The notes: a model not told the origin generated them from the sequence alone. Shown: positions 48,787 to 61,560, numbered from the stretch's first letter. The stretch is DNA of 64,000 bases from Tetrahymena elliotti 4EA (GCA_000231825.2 JH720329.1:688301-752300), one strand, 5' to 3'. Numbers and translations: made by a program.

Positions 48787-51492
48787 ATGAATAACTATAG
48801 CTAGAGTAATTCAATAAAAGAGACTTAAATATGTAAAGTATGCTATGAAGATATTAAAAATAGCTCTTATTTATCTCTTTAGTGTTGTAATAGTACATTT
48901 CATTGTGATTGTTTGTATGAAAATTTTAATGCATAGAGACAGCAAAATATACCTACAATATGCCCAAATTTCGATTGCAAGTAACCCATAAAAGAATTAG
49001 ATATTTAATTTTTTGAGGAAGGAAATGGTTTGAATAGACAACAGTCTTTTAGAGAATTACATCAATTTATCAGCCAACCAAAATATCAGGTTAATAATTT
49101 GCTTTTAAAAACCTTTAATTAATTTTATTTATTATTTTTTAAAAAAAGCCTTTTAACATCTAATATAAAAATTATGCTTAATAGAGCAGATAGATAATAA
49201 GACTATTAAATCTAAAGTAAAAAAAGGATCGAAAATAAAATACTCCTAATCAAACCTCAAATTAAGAGTTGTGAAATTTGTTTATGCGACATGGATGAAA
49301 AATCTTAGTGGAATCTTTAATGTAAGCATACATATCATAAGGCTTGTTTAGAAACTTATTTTAAGACAGAAATACAAAACAAAAAATTTCCAATAAAATG
49401 TCCAGATTAAAAAGGCTCTCATGAAATCAACTAAGAGGATATAAAATAAATTTTAGATAAAAATGACTATGAAAAATATGAAAATTTTTTAATGTAATTC
49501 TACATTGATTATCACTCTCAATCTTAGGTAATATTGAAATTTATCTTATATTATTTAAGCAATTAACATTAATAAAGATGATTTACAGGTGTCTAACTCC
49601 TGACTGTGAAAATGCCTACATTATGGAAAATAATTTTACCAAATTTAGTTGCTCTGTATGTTTAAAAGAATATTGCTTGAAATGTTAATGCGAATATCAT
49701 AATAATTAAACCTGTGAAGAATATCAAAAATCAGAAAGTTTTAAAGTAATTCAAATCGAAAAAATAATTTTTTATTTGAAAATATTTTATTTTAGAAATA
49801 AGATTCTTAATTTGAAGAATTTGTAAAAGATAAAGAATTGAAGCAGTGTCGTAAATGCTAAAGGTGGGTAGAGAAAATTGAAGGGTAATTTACTTTTTTA
49901 TTTGTTTATATATTAATTTTAATTTATTTATTTATTTATTTTAAAGGTGTAACCATATGACTTGTTTTTGTGGATATAAATTTTGTTATCTCTGTGGAGG
50001 AATTTAAGATTCATGTGAATGTGTTAAGAAATTTAATGAGGCTTATGAACGTTTAAATCCAACTAAACCAAAACCTTCAATAAAAACTTAAAAACTAAAT
50101 AACTAACAAAAATTAGAAAATTTTTAATTAAAAAGAAATAATTTTCTTGAAGAAAATTAATATAAACCCTACATTTAAAAAAATAATGTTTAGAATAATT
50201 AATACAGAAATCCTTTTGAATTAAGAATGTAGAAATAAAATTATTATCAGCCATCTTAGAATATTCAAATTAATCAAGCTTAAAATTAAAGTAATGTATT
50301 TTTACAGAAAATGAACATAAATAAATCACCAGTTAATAAAATCTAATTAATAAAAGAAGAAATTAAAGAATTTCCGTTAGAACAGCTATTAAAAATACCA
50401 TGCATATAAAAAGTTTAAAATAATAATGAGTTCAATCTGAATGATCTAAAACCACCTTAATAACTCATAAAAGCTTAAAATAAATATAATTTGGAAATTA
50501 ACTCATATCAACAAAAGACCGATTAAAAGTTAACTATCCCAGTAACTAATAAGATTTAAAATAAAAATTAAGATTATCCAAAAATGTCATATGAACCCTT
50601 GTTAAATAACTAAGAGAATAATTAAAGTTTTAGTAACCTAAATTAAGTTGTTCCACCACCTGAATCAGAAGATTTTGTATTCTAAAATACTCAAAAATAA
50701 AACAATAAATATTAACTTATAAGGTATAAAAATGATGATGTAAGTAAAATAAGGATTTAATAGCAAAAAAATAAATAAGAAGAAAATAAAAATAATTTAA
50801 TTAATTATCAAACATTGAAAAAATTTAATGATGATGATAAAGTATGTTTTGATTTCTTGAAATTTAATAAGAAACCATAGGAATAAGAAAAAATAAGGTC
50901 ATTATCTAAATAAAATAATGAGTTGAGGTATAATTAATCAAAACCAGATTTGCAGAGACCATTAAAATTATAATTGAATCATTCTATTACCCAAGCAAAT
51001 ATTTTCTAAAAGGATATAAACAACCAATTTTAATAAAAATTTACAAACAGATTTTAAGAATAACCTTCTTAGAAAATATCAACTCTAAATAATGATTTAG
51101 TTAATGAAAGTAATAAATTATTAGATATTAATTCATATCAATCTTTACAAAAAAACCAAATTTAGAATCCATAAGCTTAATTTAATTTTGAAAGAAGAGC
51201 AAGTATTATAAACCCATTAAATTATCAAAACTAAAAAAGATAATGTGCTTTGAAATAAAATACTGTATAAAATGAAAGTTAAGATATTTTATATGAACTA
51301 GCAATCAAGAGTACAAAAAATAATTAAGTTTAAGGCTCAACAAATAAATAGACTCTTTTAGAAAATATCAAGGAATATCCATAACCTCTTCATGGCCAAT
51401 TTTTAAGAACACAACCTGATTTATTTATTTCAGATTTTGAGGAAAATAATTAAGATAATCAAGATTCAAATAATTTTAACTTGTATGGATGA
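48787..51492 (+). CDS. RBR ubiquitin-ligase-like protein, copy 4 (first intron probably retained or frame broken)
   Basis: Exons 48787-49089, 49149-49527, 49578-49745, 49796-49884, 49947-51492. Exon 1 holds the Cys module (CKVCYEDI, CCNSTFHCDCL, CPNFDC). RING1 is CEICLCDMDE, CKHTYHKACL, CPD. The IBR is CLTPDCENAY, CSVCLKEYCLKC, H, C. RING2 is CRKCQRWVEK, then GCNHMTCFCGYKFCYLCGG. The ~500-residue tail is N/Q/K-rich. Oddity: removing the 59-nt first intron (49090-49148) leaves the exons out of frame by one, apparently because of a GATAGATA duplication near 49189-49196 where copy 6 has a single unit. If that intron is kept, 48787-49527 is one open frame of 247 codons joining RING1 correctly, for a total of 848 codons (847 aa). 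Copy 6 is its closest relative. Confidence 0.75.
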
Positions 51493-52061
51493 AGAAGCAA
51501 CAATTTATATGTGATTTCATTTTTAAAAATAACAGACAAATTAAATTAAAATGATGAATTTAAATGATTCAATTAAAATTATCTTTAAAAATAAAATGTA
51601 TTTTAAAAATATTGTTTTTTATGTGCAAAATATTCTGCTCTTATCAATAAATACTTTTTCATTTAAATCTACTTTCTTTTAAATTAATTTTCTTTAAAAG
51701 AAATTATTTCTTGGCAAATACTAATTTTATCAAAATATAGTCTATCATTCCAATCATTAACTTGCTTGCTTTTAATTAAATGATAACAGAGTACCATTTA
51801 AAAAAAACTTATTTGTAAACAATTAAAAAATTTGATTTTTAATTTGTGTTAATTTTATTCATTATTTTTTTTTAAGGGAGAATGTAAAATAATTTAATAA
51901 TTTTTATCACAAATTAAAAGAATAATAACATTGAAAGTAATTTATCAATAACAATTTAATTTTTTATTATATGGATTAACATCTGATCAAATATGTATCA
52001 AATGTCTTTGTTTTTGTTTTAATTTGTTACAAATTCATTTCGTATTTATTCTTTTAAACAC
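51493..52061. other. intergenic, A/T-rich
   Basis: Spacer between RBR copy 4 and the 2H pseudogene. No gene seen. Confidence 0.6.
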
Positions 52062-52617
52062 ATGGAAGGGTTTAAAAATAATTTAGATTCACTCTCTCTA
52101 AACTAAAAAAAAAGAATACATTTTATCAGCTTACCTCTCACAAAACCGTGTTTAATTGATGCTTATAAAAAGCTTTAATTGAAATAACTTCTAAATTTCC
52201 TAATCTTGAACCCATTTTTTAGGATATTCTTCAGACCATATCATCTTAAACATGTTAAAACTAAATGGAGAATAAGTAGAACAAATTCAAAAATGCCAAA
52301 ATAAAATATTTCGTTAAAAGGATGGGGTTATTTTAGAAAGAAACCTAAGAGATCAAAGTATGCATCTAAAGGTTCCTAAAGTTTTGCAGCAAATATAAGA
52401 ATTATGCAAAATAGGAACATAATTGTTAGTAGAACATTATATTCTGAACTATTAAAGAGAAGCCCTACATAATCTAAAATTCATAAATGAGTAAGGTAAC
52501 ATGAAATTAAGGACTAAAGTCATCTTTGATTGCTCATAAATAATAAATAAGTATTCAGATTTTGAAATTTGTGGTGTTTAAGTGGATTAACTACGCTGAA
52601 GTATTATTAATCCATAT
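52062..52617 (+). pseudogene. decayed AKAP7-like 2H phosphoesterase copy
   Basis: It aligns along its length with 42959-43585. It still shows MEGFKN, HFISLPLTKP, LNMLKLNGEQ, KGWGYF-like and NKYSDFEICGV-like pieces, but they fall in different frames. Small indels begin after KKLQ (around 52177), a deletion removes sequence after EQIQK, and a deletion near 52498 removes the second H-x-T segment entirely. The first His-x-T region reads HII instead of HIT. The 3' end breaks off at about 52612. Clearly non-functional as a phosphoesterase. Confidence 0.85.
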
Positions 52618-52619
52618 TT

Positions 52620-53403
52620 TTTTATTGTTTATTTTTCTTTAAGATTTTAAACAAGCTGAAGTCTTTACATTTTATTAGCTAAAAAAATTAAAATCAGAAT
52701 CTCTAACATTGTATTCACTTAAAAATTATTATTAAAATATCTTGTGTTGTATTAAAATGATGTATTACTAATATGAATAATAAAAGGAAATAAGAATATT
52801 TATCCTAAAGGTATTTATCTTTAATCATTTTGCATATTTTCTATTATATTTAGTGTTTTGTAAATAACATATCTTTAAAAAATGTATTAGCCCTACTTTT
52901 CTTTAAACTCTACTCAAACAAAATTGAGCTATAATTTATTAATAGTTTTAAAATCATGTATTATTTCTATTATTATTGTTGTTGAAAGATTTGCAGTTAA
53001 TAATTAATTTTAGAAAAATATTATATTTATTTGATTTGTCAAATAAATTATCTCTATATTGAATCACTTCAATTTTTTGAAGAATTATTTATTTAAGCGA
53101 TAGTAAAAGATATGTTTTTCTTTTTAGTTTTTTAAGCTAAATCAATTAATAATATTGTGAAAGAAAATGATGATAGCATTCACTTTGATCTTAGTTTTAG
53201 ATTTAGAAAAAAAAAGCAGTTCATTTAGGATATTAATAAATATAAAATAATTAAATGATTAGAAGGATATCTATCTCCTTTTAGTTATTGTGAAGAGAAC
53301 AAAATAGAAAAAAATTAATTAAAAAGAAGAGTTTTTCAATTTAAAAATTGTTGGAAAATTATTAATTTAGAAAAAATTAAATTCAATTTTTGTTAGGAAA
53401 TTC
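52620..53403. other. intergenic, A/T-rich
   Basis: Spacer matching parts of 43631-44617. No gene seen. Confidence 0.6.
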
Positions 53404-54465
53404 ATGAAGGTCAGAAAGGATAAAGTGAGTAAATTCAAATATGAGGTTTATTATTTATTAAAATTTAAAAAAAGCTTTAATGATTTTTTTATTTAAAGAT
53501 AGAAAAACCGAGTTATGAATATAATTTTAATTATAAGGAAAAAAGTGAGTAAATCAAAAGCTAAATTTTATCTAATTGTAATAGTGGTTAGAATCAAAGC
53601 AAATCTTAAATTTAAAAATGTGATATTTGCTTCGATGAGATGGAACTAAATACTGAGTAGACTCTAGAATGTAAACACACATATCATAAGGCTTGCTTAG
53701 AAGCATATTTCAATACAAAAATACAAGAAAAAAGATTTCCACTTTAATGCCCAAATTAAAGTTAACTCCATGATATTTTTCCTTTTGATATTAAAAAAAT
53801 TTTAAATGAAACAGATTATGAAAAATATGAAAAATTTTAATTTGACTTTTACATTGAATAACACTAAAAATCTTAAGTGATTATAATTTCATTTTATTTT
53901 TTATTTAGCATTAAAAACAAAAAAAGTTGTTTTAAAGGTGTTTAACTCCTGACTGCAATTAGTTATTCACCAAGGAAGTTAATTTTGACAAATTTAACTG
54001 TCCTTCATATTATAAAGAATACTGCTTAAATTGTAATTGTCCATATCACACTAGTTAAACTTGGAGAGAATATTTAATATCTAAAAACAAAGTAAATTAT
54101 TCCTATTTCTTTTATATTATACTAGAGAATTAATTATTTTAGAAATTAGATTAACAATTTTAGGATTTAGTCACAGATCAAAAATTTTAGAAATGCTCTA
54201 AATGTTAAATGTGGGTGTTAAAGACAGAAGGGTAAGTTGATTTATTCTTTTAAAATTTTATTTATATTATTTTAACTGTTTTTCTAGTTGTAATCATATG
54301 ACATGCAGATGTGGATACCAGTTTTGCTATCTATGTGGAGGACCTAATAATAACTGTAAATGCATAAAAGAAAATGAGGCAATTTAAGATAGACTTAATT
54401 ATACTTTTTAATTGCTAATAAAAAATTTCTTTAAAGGCATCTGGAATTTACTTAAATATATTTGA
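53404..54465 (+). CDS. truncated RBR-like gene, copy 5 (lost zinc ligands)
   Basis: Exons 53404-53445, 53499-53876, 53927-54091, 54143-54231, 54288-54465; 284 codons (283 aa), all junctions in phase. Exon 1 is only 14 codons: the N-terminal Cys module present in copy 2 is deleted between the start and the splice site. RING1 is intact (CDICFDEMEL, CKHTYHKACLEAYF, CPN). The IBR has lost ligands: CPSC becomes CPSY and TCxEY becomes TWREY. RING2 keeps CSKCQMW and the catalytic Cys in GCNHMTCRC. The N/Q tail is gone; the protein ends after ~27 residues with a hydrophobic LLIKNFFKGIWNLLKYI, and its stop comes from sequence that elsewhere is intergenic. Frame integrity argues for recent truncation or a retained small protein; normal RBR folding is doubtful. 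Confidence 0.7.
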
Positions 54466-56577
54466 GCAAAAGCTAAAAATTCAAAAAAATTATCATCAAA
54501 GATTTCTGAAGGCATAAGTCAATTTTTATATTTTAAATCTGATTTAATATTGAAATTGATCAATATTGTCAATTATTTATTAGTATATCATTTAATAAAT
54601 TATTAAAAAATATATTATGTTTGAGTAAAGCATTTTTATTTGCAAGCCTTCTTATTTCTTTATTAATATATTTTTATTTTTATAATAGCATGTTACACCA
54701 TTCATTAATATATCATTCATTCATTCATTTTAGATGTTATATATTTAGTAAAAATATTCAAAAAAATAAGAAAATGAGCTTTTTAAATTATTATTTAATA
54801 GTTACAATCGAAATTAGGAGGGAGGAGTCATATTTATAGTTTGTTTATAGATACACCATAGTTGGTATTTATATGGGGATCTATTTATTTTACAAAAAAA
54901 ATTATCAATTTCTTTAAAAGGAGGGATTTCTCGCCAAGCAAATTTGATATATTATCAGAAGAATTTTTAAAAAGGAGAAAATAAAAATTTGAATGAAAAA
55001 TGAAATAAATTAATTTTAAATTTTATATTTTGTGAAACAACAATTTTATTAAAAATTTTATTCAATAACACAGTCCATTTTTGAATGAAGTTTATCTTTT
55101 TGATTATATAATGAAATTAAATTTTTTAGAAAAAAGAAAACTATTAATTGATCTTTTCATTTAAATTTTGGCATACAAATTATCTATTGTTTGTTTGTTA
55201 TGTAGAGTATCTTTTATTTATTACATATTCTTATTCTAACTGATAAAAGTTTTTATCCATTTAATTATTGTTCAGAAAAGAAAGAAATGGATCAACTTCA
55301 TTTTGCTTTTATTTTATTCAGAATTATTCTGTAGAAGCTCCCGAAAATATCTAAATAAAAAGAATTTAAATATTTAACACTTTTACTTTATATTTATAAG
55401 AGAGATTAGACCATTAATAATCAATCTTAAAAATATTATAATTAGATGATTTTTAACCAGACAATATTCAAAAGATGTTGTATTTGTCTAAATAAAAATT
55501 AGTTAATTAATCTTTTAAAGTAACATTGAATAGCTAGCTCTTGCTCAATACCATACATTTATTGTAAGCAAAAAATGTTTTCAAATGACTGACTGTAAAT
55601 TTTTTTATTTTTTACACAATTAAAATATTGTTTGTTTGTAGAAAATGGAGACCTAAAACTATATACATACACAAGATTTGTTCTCTTTATTTATATTTAG
55701 GAAATTAAAACAAAATTTAAAACATTCAATTTTTTAAATGAAACTAAAGATAAAAAATGTTTTTAATTCTTAACATGAAATAAAAACAATTTTAATTTTT
55801 TAAAACATTTAGTAGAAGTTGATTAATTATTATCTGCCACAAAACAGCACAATGTATTTATTAATAGAACTTATTTGTTTTAAAATGAATCTATATAATT
55901 GAAAAACTAAAAATATCACTTACTATTTCATCAACTAATGTATGCCTTTATTTTTTATTCCACTATTTTTTATATTTATCTCATGAATTATTGTATTCTT
56001 ATAAAAGGTTATAAAAACCATATTATTTCTGTACAGATTAAACATTTTACAAAATGAGAAAAAAGATAGCTTAAATGTTTTTTATTCATTTTATAAAAGA
56101 TTAAAGAAATAAACTTATTATTTTAATTACAAAATCACTTTTAAATCATCTTATATAGATTTTATTTAAATAGATTTGAGCAAAGATTTTTATTTCAAAA
56201 TTTGTTATTAACAGCTAAATTTTTTGATAGATTTTATGCTTCAAAGAAATAAAAAGATAAGCTTTTTTAAATAGCAATTAACAATTTAAACACAAAAAGA
56301 CAAAGATTATGTGTTCTTATAGTATAAATGTTAACCGTTTGAAAATATTATGCTTAGATAAATTTTACCGATAAAATTAATTAAAAGAAGAGGAGTTTTT
56401 CAAATCTAAAAAGAGAAATAGTTTTTTAGATTCTAAAAAATTCATAATAAATATAATAATCTCAAAAAATTGTAAATTTATTAATTGAAAATTCAAAAAA
56501 AGCTTTTTGAAAATCATTACTCTGAAAATATTCAAATAGAATTTTGATAAATTATACAATAAATGATAAATAATTTG
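54466..56577. other. intergenic, A/T-rich, duplicated flank
   Basis: 54470-54800 resembles 48190-48560, and 56180-56470 resembles ~48240-48680, so the flank upstream of the copy 4/6 type seems to be present in two overlapping pieces. A 72-codon open frame at 54621-54839 is not supported by anything else. No gene called. Confidence 0.5.
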
Positions 56578-59054
56578 ATGAAAAAAGAATAAATATGTAA
56601 AGTATGCTATTTAGATATTTCAAATAGCTCTTATTTATATCTTTAGTGCTGTAAGAGTTAATATCACTATGATTGTTTATAAGAAAATTTTAATGCTTAA
56701 AGATATCAAAATATGTAGGTTATAATATGCCCTAATTTTGACTGCAACAAAGGCATAAAAGACCAAGATATATAATTTTTTGAGTATAAAAATGGTTTAG
56801 AAAAACTACAGTCTACTATAATGTTACCTCAAATGATTAGTCAAAATAATAATCATCAGGTTAATTATTACTTTTTAAAAACTATTTTAAAATATTTTTT
56901 ATTTAAAGTCATCAAATCTTTAATTTAATAATTATGTCTAATCTATCAAATAATAAGAGTAGTAAATCTATAATAGAGTAGAGAATAATATCCTTTAGAA
57001 ACCTGAAATTAAGAGTTGTGAAATTTGTTTATGCGATATGGATGAAAGTTCTTAATGGAATCTTTAATGTAAGCATACATATCATAAGGCTTGCTTAGAA
57101 ACTTATTTCAAGACAGAAATACAAGAGAAAAAGTTTCCAATAAAATGCCCAGATTAAAAATTATTCCATGAAATAAATGAATAAGATATAAAACAAATTT
57201 TAGATAAAAATGACTATGAAAAATATGAAACATTTTAAATGTAATTTTACATTGATAGCCACTCCAAATCTTAAGTAATATTTTAGTTTGTTTTTTGATG
57301 TTTCGGCATTTAATATTTATAAAGATGATTTAAAGGTGTCTAACTCCTGATTGTGTAAACGCATTTATCTTGGAAAATAATGTTATCAAATTTAATTGTT
57401 GTGTATGCTATAAAGAATATTGCTTGAAATGTTAATGTGAATATCATACTAATTAAACCTGTGAAGAATATCAAAAATCTGAAAACTTTAAAGTAAATAA
57501 TCATATTAAATTAGAATTTAGATTTGAAAATATTTATTTTAGAAATTAGATTTTTAATTTGAAGAATTTGTCAAAGACAAGGAATTGAAGCAGTGCTCGA
57601 AATGCTAAATGTGGGTAGAGAAAACTGAAGGGTAATTTACTTTTTTAAGTGAAAAATATTATATTTAACTTATTTATTTATTTTAAAGATGTAACCACAT
57701 GACTTGCATATGTGGACACAAATTTTGCTATCATTGTGGTGGAATTTAAGATTAATGTGAATGTATCTAGAAATTTAATGAGGTATATGAAAGACTAAAT
57801 TTAAACTAACCCTAGCTATAACCTTCTGTTATAGTTTAAAACTAAATTAACTCATTTTAGTTAGGAAATAATGAATAAAAAAGCTAAAATTTTTTTGAAG
57901 AATATTAATAAAATTAGCAAAACAATCAGAATAATTAATTGAACAAAAATTCTTTAGGAAATACTAATCTATCATATTAGAATATTAGTAGCCAAAATTA
58001 ATAATAACTCCCTTCTATATAATAATTAGAAAGTATTAATAACTTTTAAAATTAAAGTGGCTATTTTTAATAGAATCAAAACATTGTCTAAGCACCAATT
58101 GATCAGATTTAAAATACAAGCTAAAACCTCCTAGATTAGTTAATGAGGTAATAACCTTTCATAAGCGTCTAACCATATGAACCATATAAACCTAAAATTC
58201 AAAATTTTAATCAAATTATTCCAAAACCATTTTAATAATTAGGAAATGTTTAAACAGATTAAACAAAATTAAGTTTTGATATTAGTTAAAATCAATAAGG
58301 TTAAAATGTTATTCTTCCTCAAATAAATACATTTTAAACTAAAATATAAGATTATATAAATTAAGAGAACAATTTTAGCTTTAACATTCAGAATTAAGTT
58401 TTTCCACCTTTATTTGAAAACTTATCATATTAAGGTACTGGTAGCTAAAATACTTCATATTAATTCATGGAAATGAATAAAAATAATAATTTGAATTAAG
58501 TGCAGATATAATACTAAAATAATTAATTAGAAATTGAACATGAAAGTACATATCATATGATTTAAGCTCAACCATTGAAAATTTCAAATGAAAATAAAGC
58601 ATGTTTTGAACTACTAAAAGTTAATAATTAACCTTATTAGTAAAAAGAACAAAAAAGGTCATTATCTAATTATAATAATTATAATATAGAGAATAATTAA
58701 TCCAAACAAAATTTAAATAATCTTTAATAATGTTATTCAAATAAATAAAACAATCAAGCAAATGCTTTTTCTAGAAATCCAACTAATAAAATTTAAAATA
58801 ACTTAAAAAAAAGAAGTATCTTTGAAGAATACCCTTATAGGTAATTACCAACTAGATCTTATGGCTATCCAAATCAAAATATTGTATTAAAATAGAATAA
58901 TATCAATTCAAATCAATCAATTTAACAGAAACAAATTTAAAATGCATCAAATTAATTTAATGCAAATTGTTGTAATTAATAAAGAAATTTTAGTATAAGA
59001 TAAAATACATCAACCAACAAACTAATCAATTAAAAATTTTATGAGCATTTTTGA
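56578..59054 (+). CDS. RBR ubiquitin-ligase-like protein, copy 6 (intact)
   Basis: Exons 56578-56859, 56909-57274, 57325-57492, 57543-57631, 57689-59054; 757 codons (756 aa), all in phase. Exon 1: Cys module CKVCYLDI, CCKSQYHYDCL, CPNFDC. Exon 2: RING1 CEICLCDMDE, CKHTYHKACLETYF, CPD. Exon 3: IBR CLTPDCVNAF, CCVCYKEYCLKC, H, C. Exons 4-5: RING2 CSKCQMWVEK, catalytic Cys in GCNHMTCIC, CYHCGG. The tail of ~440 residues is N/Q-rich and disordered-looking. It is closest to copy 4: shared ATGATT(T/C) at the start of exon 3 (MI(Y/Q)RCLTPDC) and KPxIKSCEIC before RING1. Introns are 49-57 nt. This is the cleanest reference copy of the array. A ubiquitin-ligase role is inferred from domain order and the retained catalytic Cys. 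Confidence 0.87.
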
Positions 59055-59871
59055 TGAAAAAATTAATTTCATAAATTGAAATTTTAATTGATGTACATTC
59101 ATTCTATTCAGCTAGGCATTTATTTTAGTACATTCAACTAATTTTTGTAGTTTTTTTGTTATAAAATTACACCTTTTTTAATTCAAAAATCTTAGCTAAA
59201 ATATTTTTAATTTTATTTGTTAAAATGTTTGTAGAAATAAAAATAAAATTTTTTTAATATTACAATTTTATTTATTTTTTTTGTAAAGTGGGTTTATTAA
59301 ACCTATGACCTAAAGCCAAATGTTAATTATCATCATCTCCAAAATATAAAGTTAATGTTAAAACTTTTTCTTCTCATTAATTAAAAATAGCAATCGAGTC
59401 TGATTAGAATTATTTTTTTCTAATTTTTGTATTTAATTTTTTTAATAAAATTACCTCAAGTAATTATTCCAAAAAAAGATAAAAAGTATAATGATTAATA
59501 TTTGATTCACTATTTTTTTTATATTAACTTCTCATTTATTACTAAAATTAATATTCATTTTAAAGCTGATAAGAAAATTGATAAAAGTAAATTCAAATTT
59601 ATCAAAAATTTAATCAATTTAATAATAAAATTCAATTTCTAAATTCATATTTTCATTGATTTTGTAAGTAACTTTTTAATTAAATTTTGTAGAAAAATTT
59701 TCTAATTAAGTTAAGATTAAATTTACTTTTCATAAAGAATTTAAATATTTTTAAGGAATAAAGAAAAAAATTTAGCTTATTCTTTTTTAATGGTTTTGAT
59801 AATATTCAAATAAGTATTTTGTGAAATTCATTTTATTCTTAGTATTTATTTTGATTTTTTTAGTTCAACAA
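59055..59871. other. intergenic, A/T-rich
   Basis: Spacer between RBR copies 6 and 7. The last 200 bp resemble ~38200-38480. No gene seen. Confidence 0.6.
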
Positions 59872-61560
59872 ATGAAAATTAAACTTCCTAATAATAACAA
59901 AAATAGATTTTAAAATAATAATTAAGAAAGCAAAAATGAATTTCACTAAATTCCTTTAATTAAGGAAATAAAAAAATTTACAATTTGCTATGAAGATATT
60001 TTAGAGAGTTCTTATTTGACTCTCCAATGTTGCAAAAGTTAATTCCATCATTTGTGCTTGTAAGAATGCTTTGATTCATAGAAATAGCAAAATATAGATC
60101 CTCTAATGTGTCCTAATTTTGATTGTGGTAAACACATAAAAAACTAAGGTATATATCATTTTTTGAGTAACCAAAAAGTTAAGAGAGGCAAGTAAACCAA
60201 ATAAATCTTATCAACTAAAACCAATAAGTAAATTTTGTAAATTATATTTTTAAAATTTATTTTAATTATTTCATTAACTTTTATAATTATTGCCAAACAA
60301 ATAATTAATTTTAAATGTAAATGCAAAGGGGAATATTAATGACTAATTAGTGAGAGAAAAATGTAAAATTTGCGTAGATGAATTGATTGAAAGTACTATG
60401 TATACTCTAGAATGTGGGCACTCATATCATAAAGCTTGCTTAGCAACATATTTTAATACATAAATACAACAAAAAAAATTCCCACTAATATGTCCAAATT
60501 AAGAATTCCAACATGAAATTTAACCATCAGATGTAAGCTAAATACTAGATAAAAAAGACTTTGAGAAATATGAATAATTTAATTAGAATTCTATATTGAT
60601 ATTTATTCATAATCCTAAGTAATACTTTTAGCTTATTTTGAATATTATTGATTAAAATCTTTATTATCAATAGATGTTTTAAAGATGTCTAACTCCTGAT
60701 TGTAATTATGCTTTTGTTTAAGGAAATAATATGATTAAGCTTAAATGTCCTGTATGCAAAAAACTATACTGCTTAGCCTGCAAATGTGATATCATATCAA
60801 TTAAACTTGTAAGGATTACCAAATGTCTAAAAAAAATTAAGTAATTCATTCATTTGAAAATAATTCTCACAATAAATCTAAAATTCATTTTTTAGGAATT
60901 AGATTAACAATTTTAGTCACTGATAAAAAATTTTGGTAGTGCACAAAATGCAAAACTTGGGTAGAAAAAATTGAAGGGTAAATAATCATTTTTTGCATTC
61001 CTTTTCACTATTAATATAATTTTTATTTGCTTTATTTAAATTATAGTTGCAATCATATGAAATGCAACTGTGGCTACGAATTTTGTTATGCATGTGGAGG
61101 ATTTTTTCAGCAATGAATTAAGCAGTCATAGCTTTAGCATTGAAAGATTAAATACCAAACAGTAATCCTCTAGTCCTTAGATAAAATAATCAAGGAAATG
61201 AAAGAAATTAAAATAATCCTGGTCATTAATTAAATATAAATTAATACTAGAACAATCAGTAACATAAAAGAAATTAAAGTTAGCAACACTAAGGATAAAT
61301 TAATTCAAATCATTAAAATAAAAACAATTATTACCCACCATAAAGGAATATTAAAAGTTAAAATCATGCTTACCATCTAAATGTTTAATAAATTTTAAGG
61401 AATAATCAATAATAACAATAAATCTAAAATAAAATGAAGATGATAATCAGAGTATACCTAAACAGTTGATATAAAATTTAAATAATTCAATTGTAGCAAA
61501 ATCAAATTTTCAAAAATTTTAAGCTAATTATCATTGATACCAATGTTCTATCTCAATTAA
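59872..61560 (+). pseudogene. decayed RBR-like copy 7
   Basis: All parts of an RBR gene are recognisable in order: Cys module at ~59978-60145 (first ligand lost, FTICYEDI instead of CKVCYEDI), RING1 at ~60360-60500 (CKICVDELIE, CGHSYHKACL, CPN), IBR at ~60674-60838 (CLTPDCNYAF, CPVCKKLYCLAC) and RING2 at ~60896-61117 (CTKCKTWVEK, CNHMKCNCGYEFCYACGG). Lesions: one base missing before FYIDIYSQS (~60590), one base missing after the IBR CKCD (~60789), a seven-base deletion in exon 4 (~60915), and a TGA right after CGGFFQQ that removes the last RING2 cysteine and cuts off the tail. N/Q-rich tail fragments continue to ~61550 in shifting frames. It starts at ATG 59872, the only upstream start in frame with the Cys module. 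Confidence 0.85.

Larger units (their letters stand above)
51500..54465 (+). repeat. segmental duplication, right copy (2H pseudogene + RBR copy 5)
   Basis: Counterpart of 42200-45860. It has diverged further: the 2H gene is broken and the RBR gene has lost its N-terminal module and tail. The right end of the block (about 54460) is joined directly to sequence like that at ~48200, so about 2.3 kb present after copy 2 is absent here. Confidence 0.7.

Noticed and set aside
54621..54839. 72-aa plus-strand ORF between RBR copies 5 and 6
   Set aside because: Lies in a duplicated flank; the equivalent stretch near 48400 has no matching frame.
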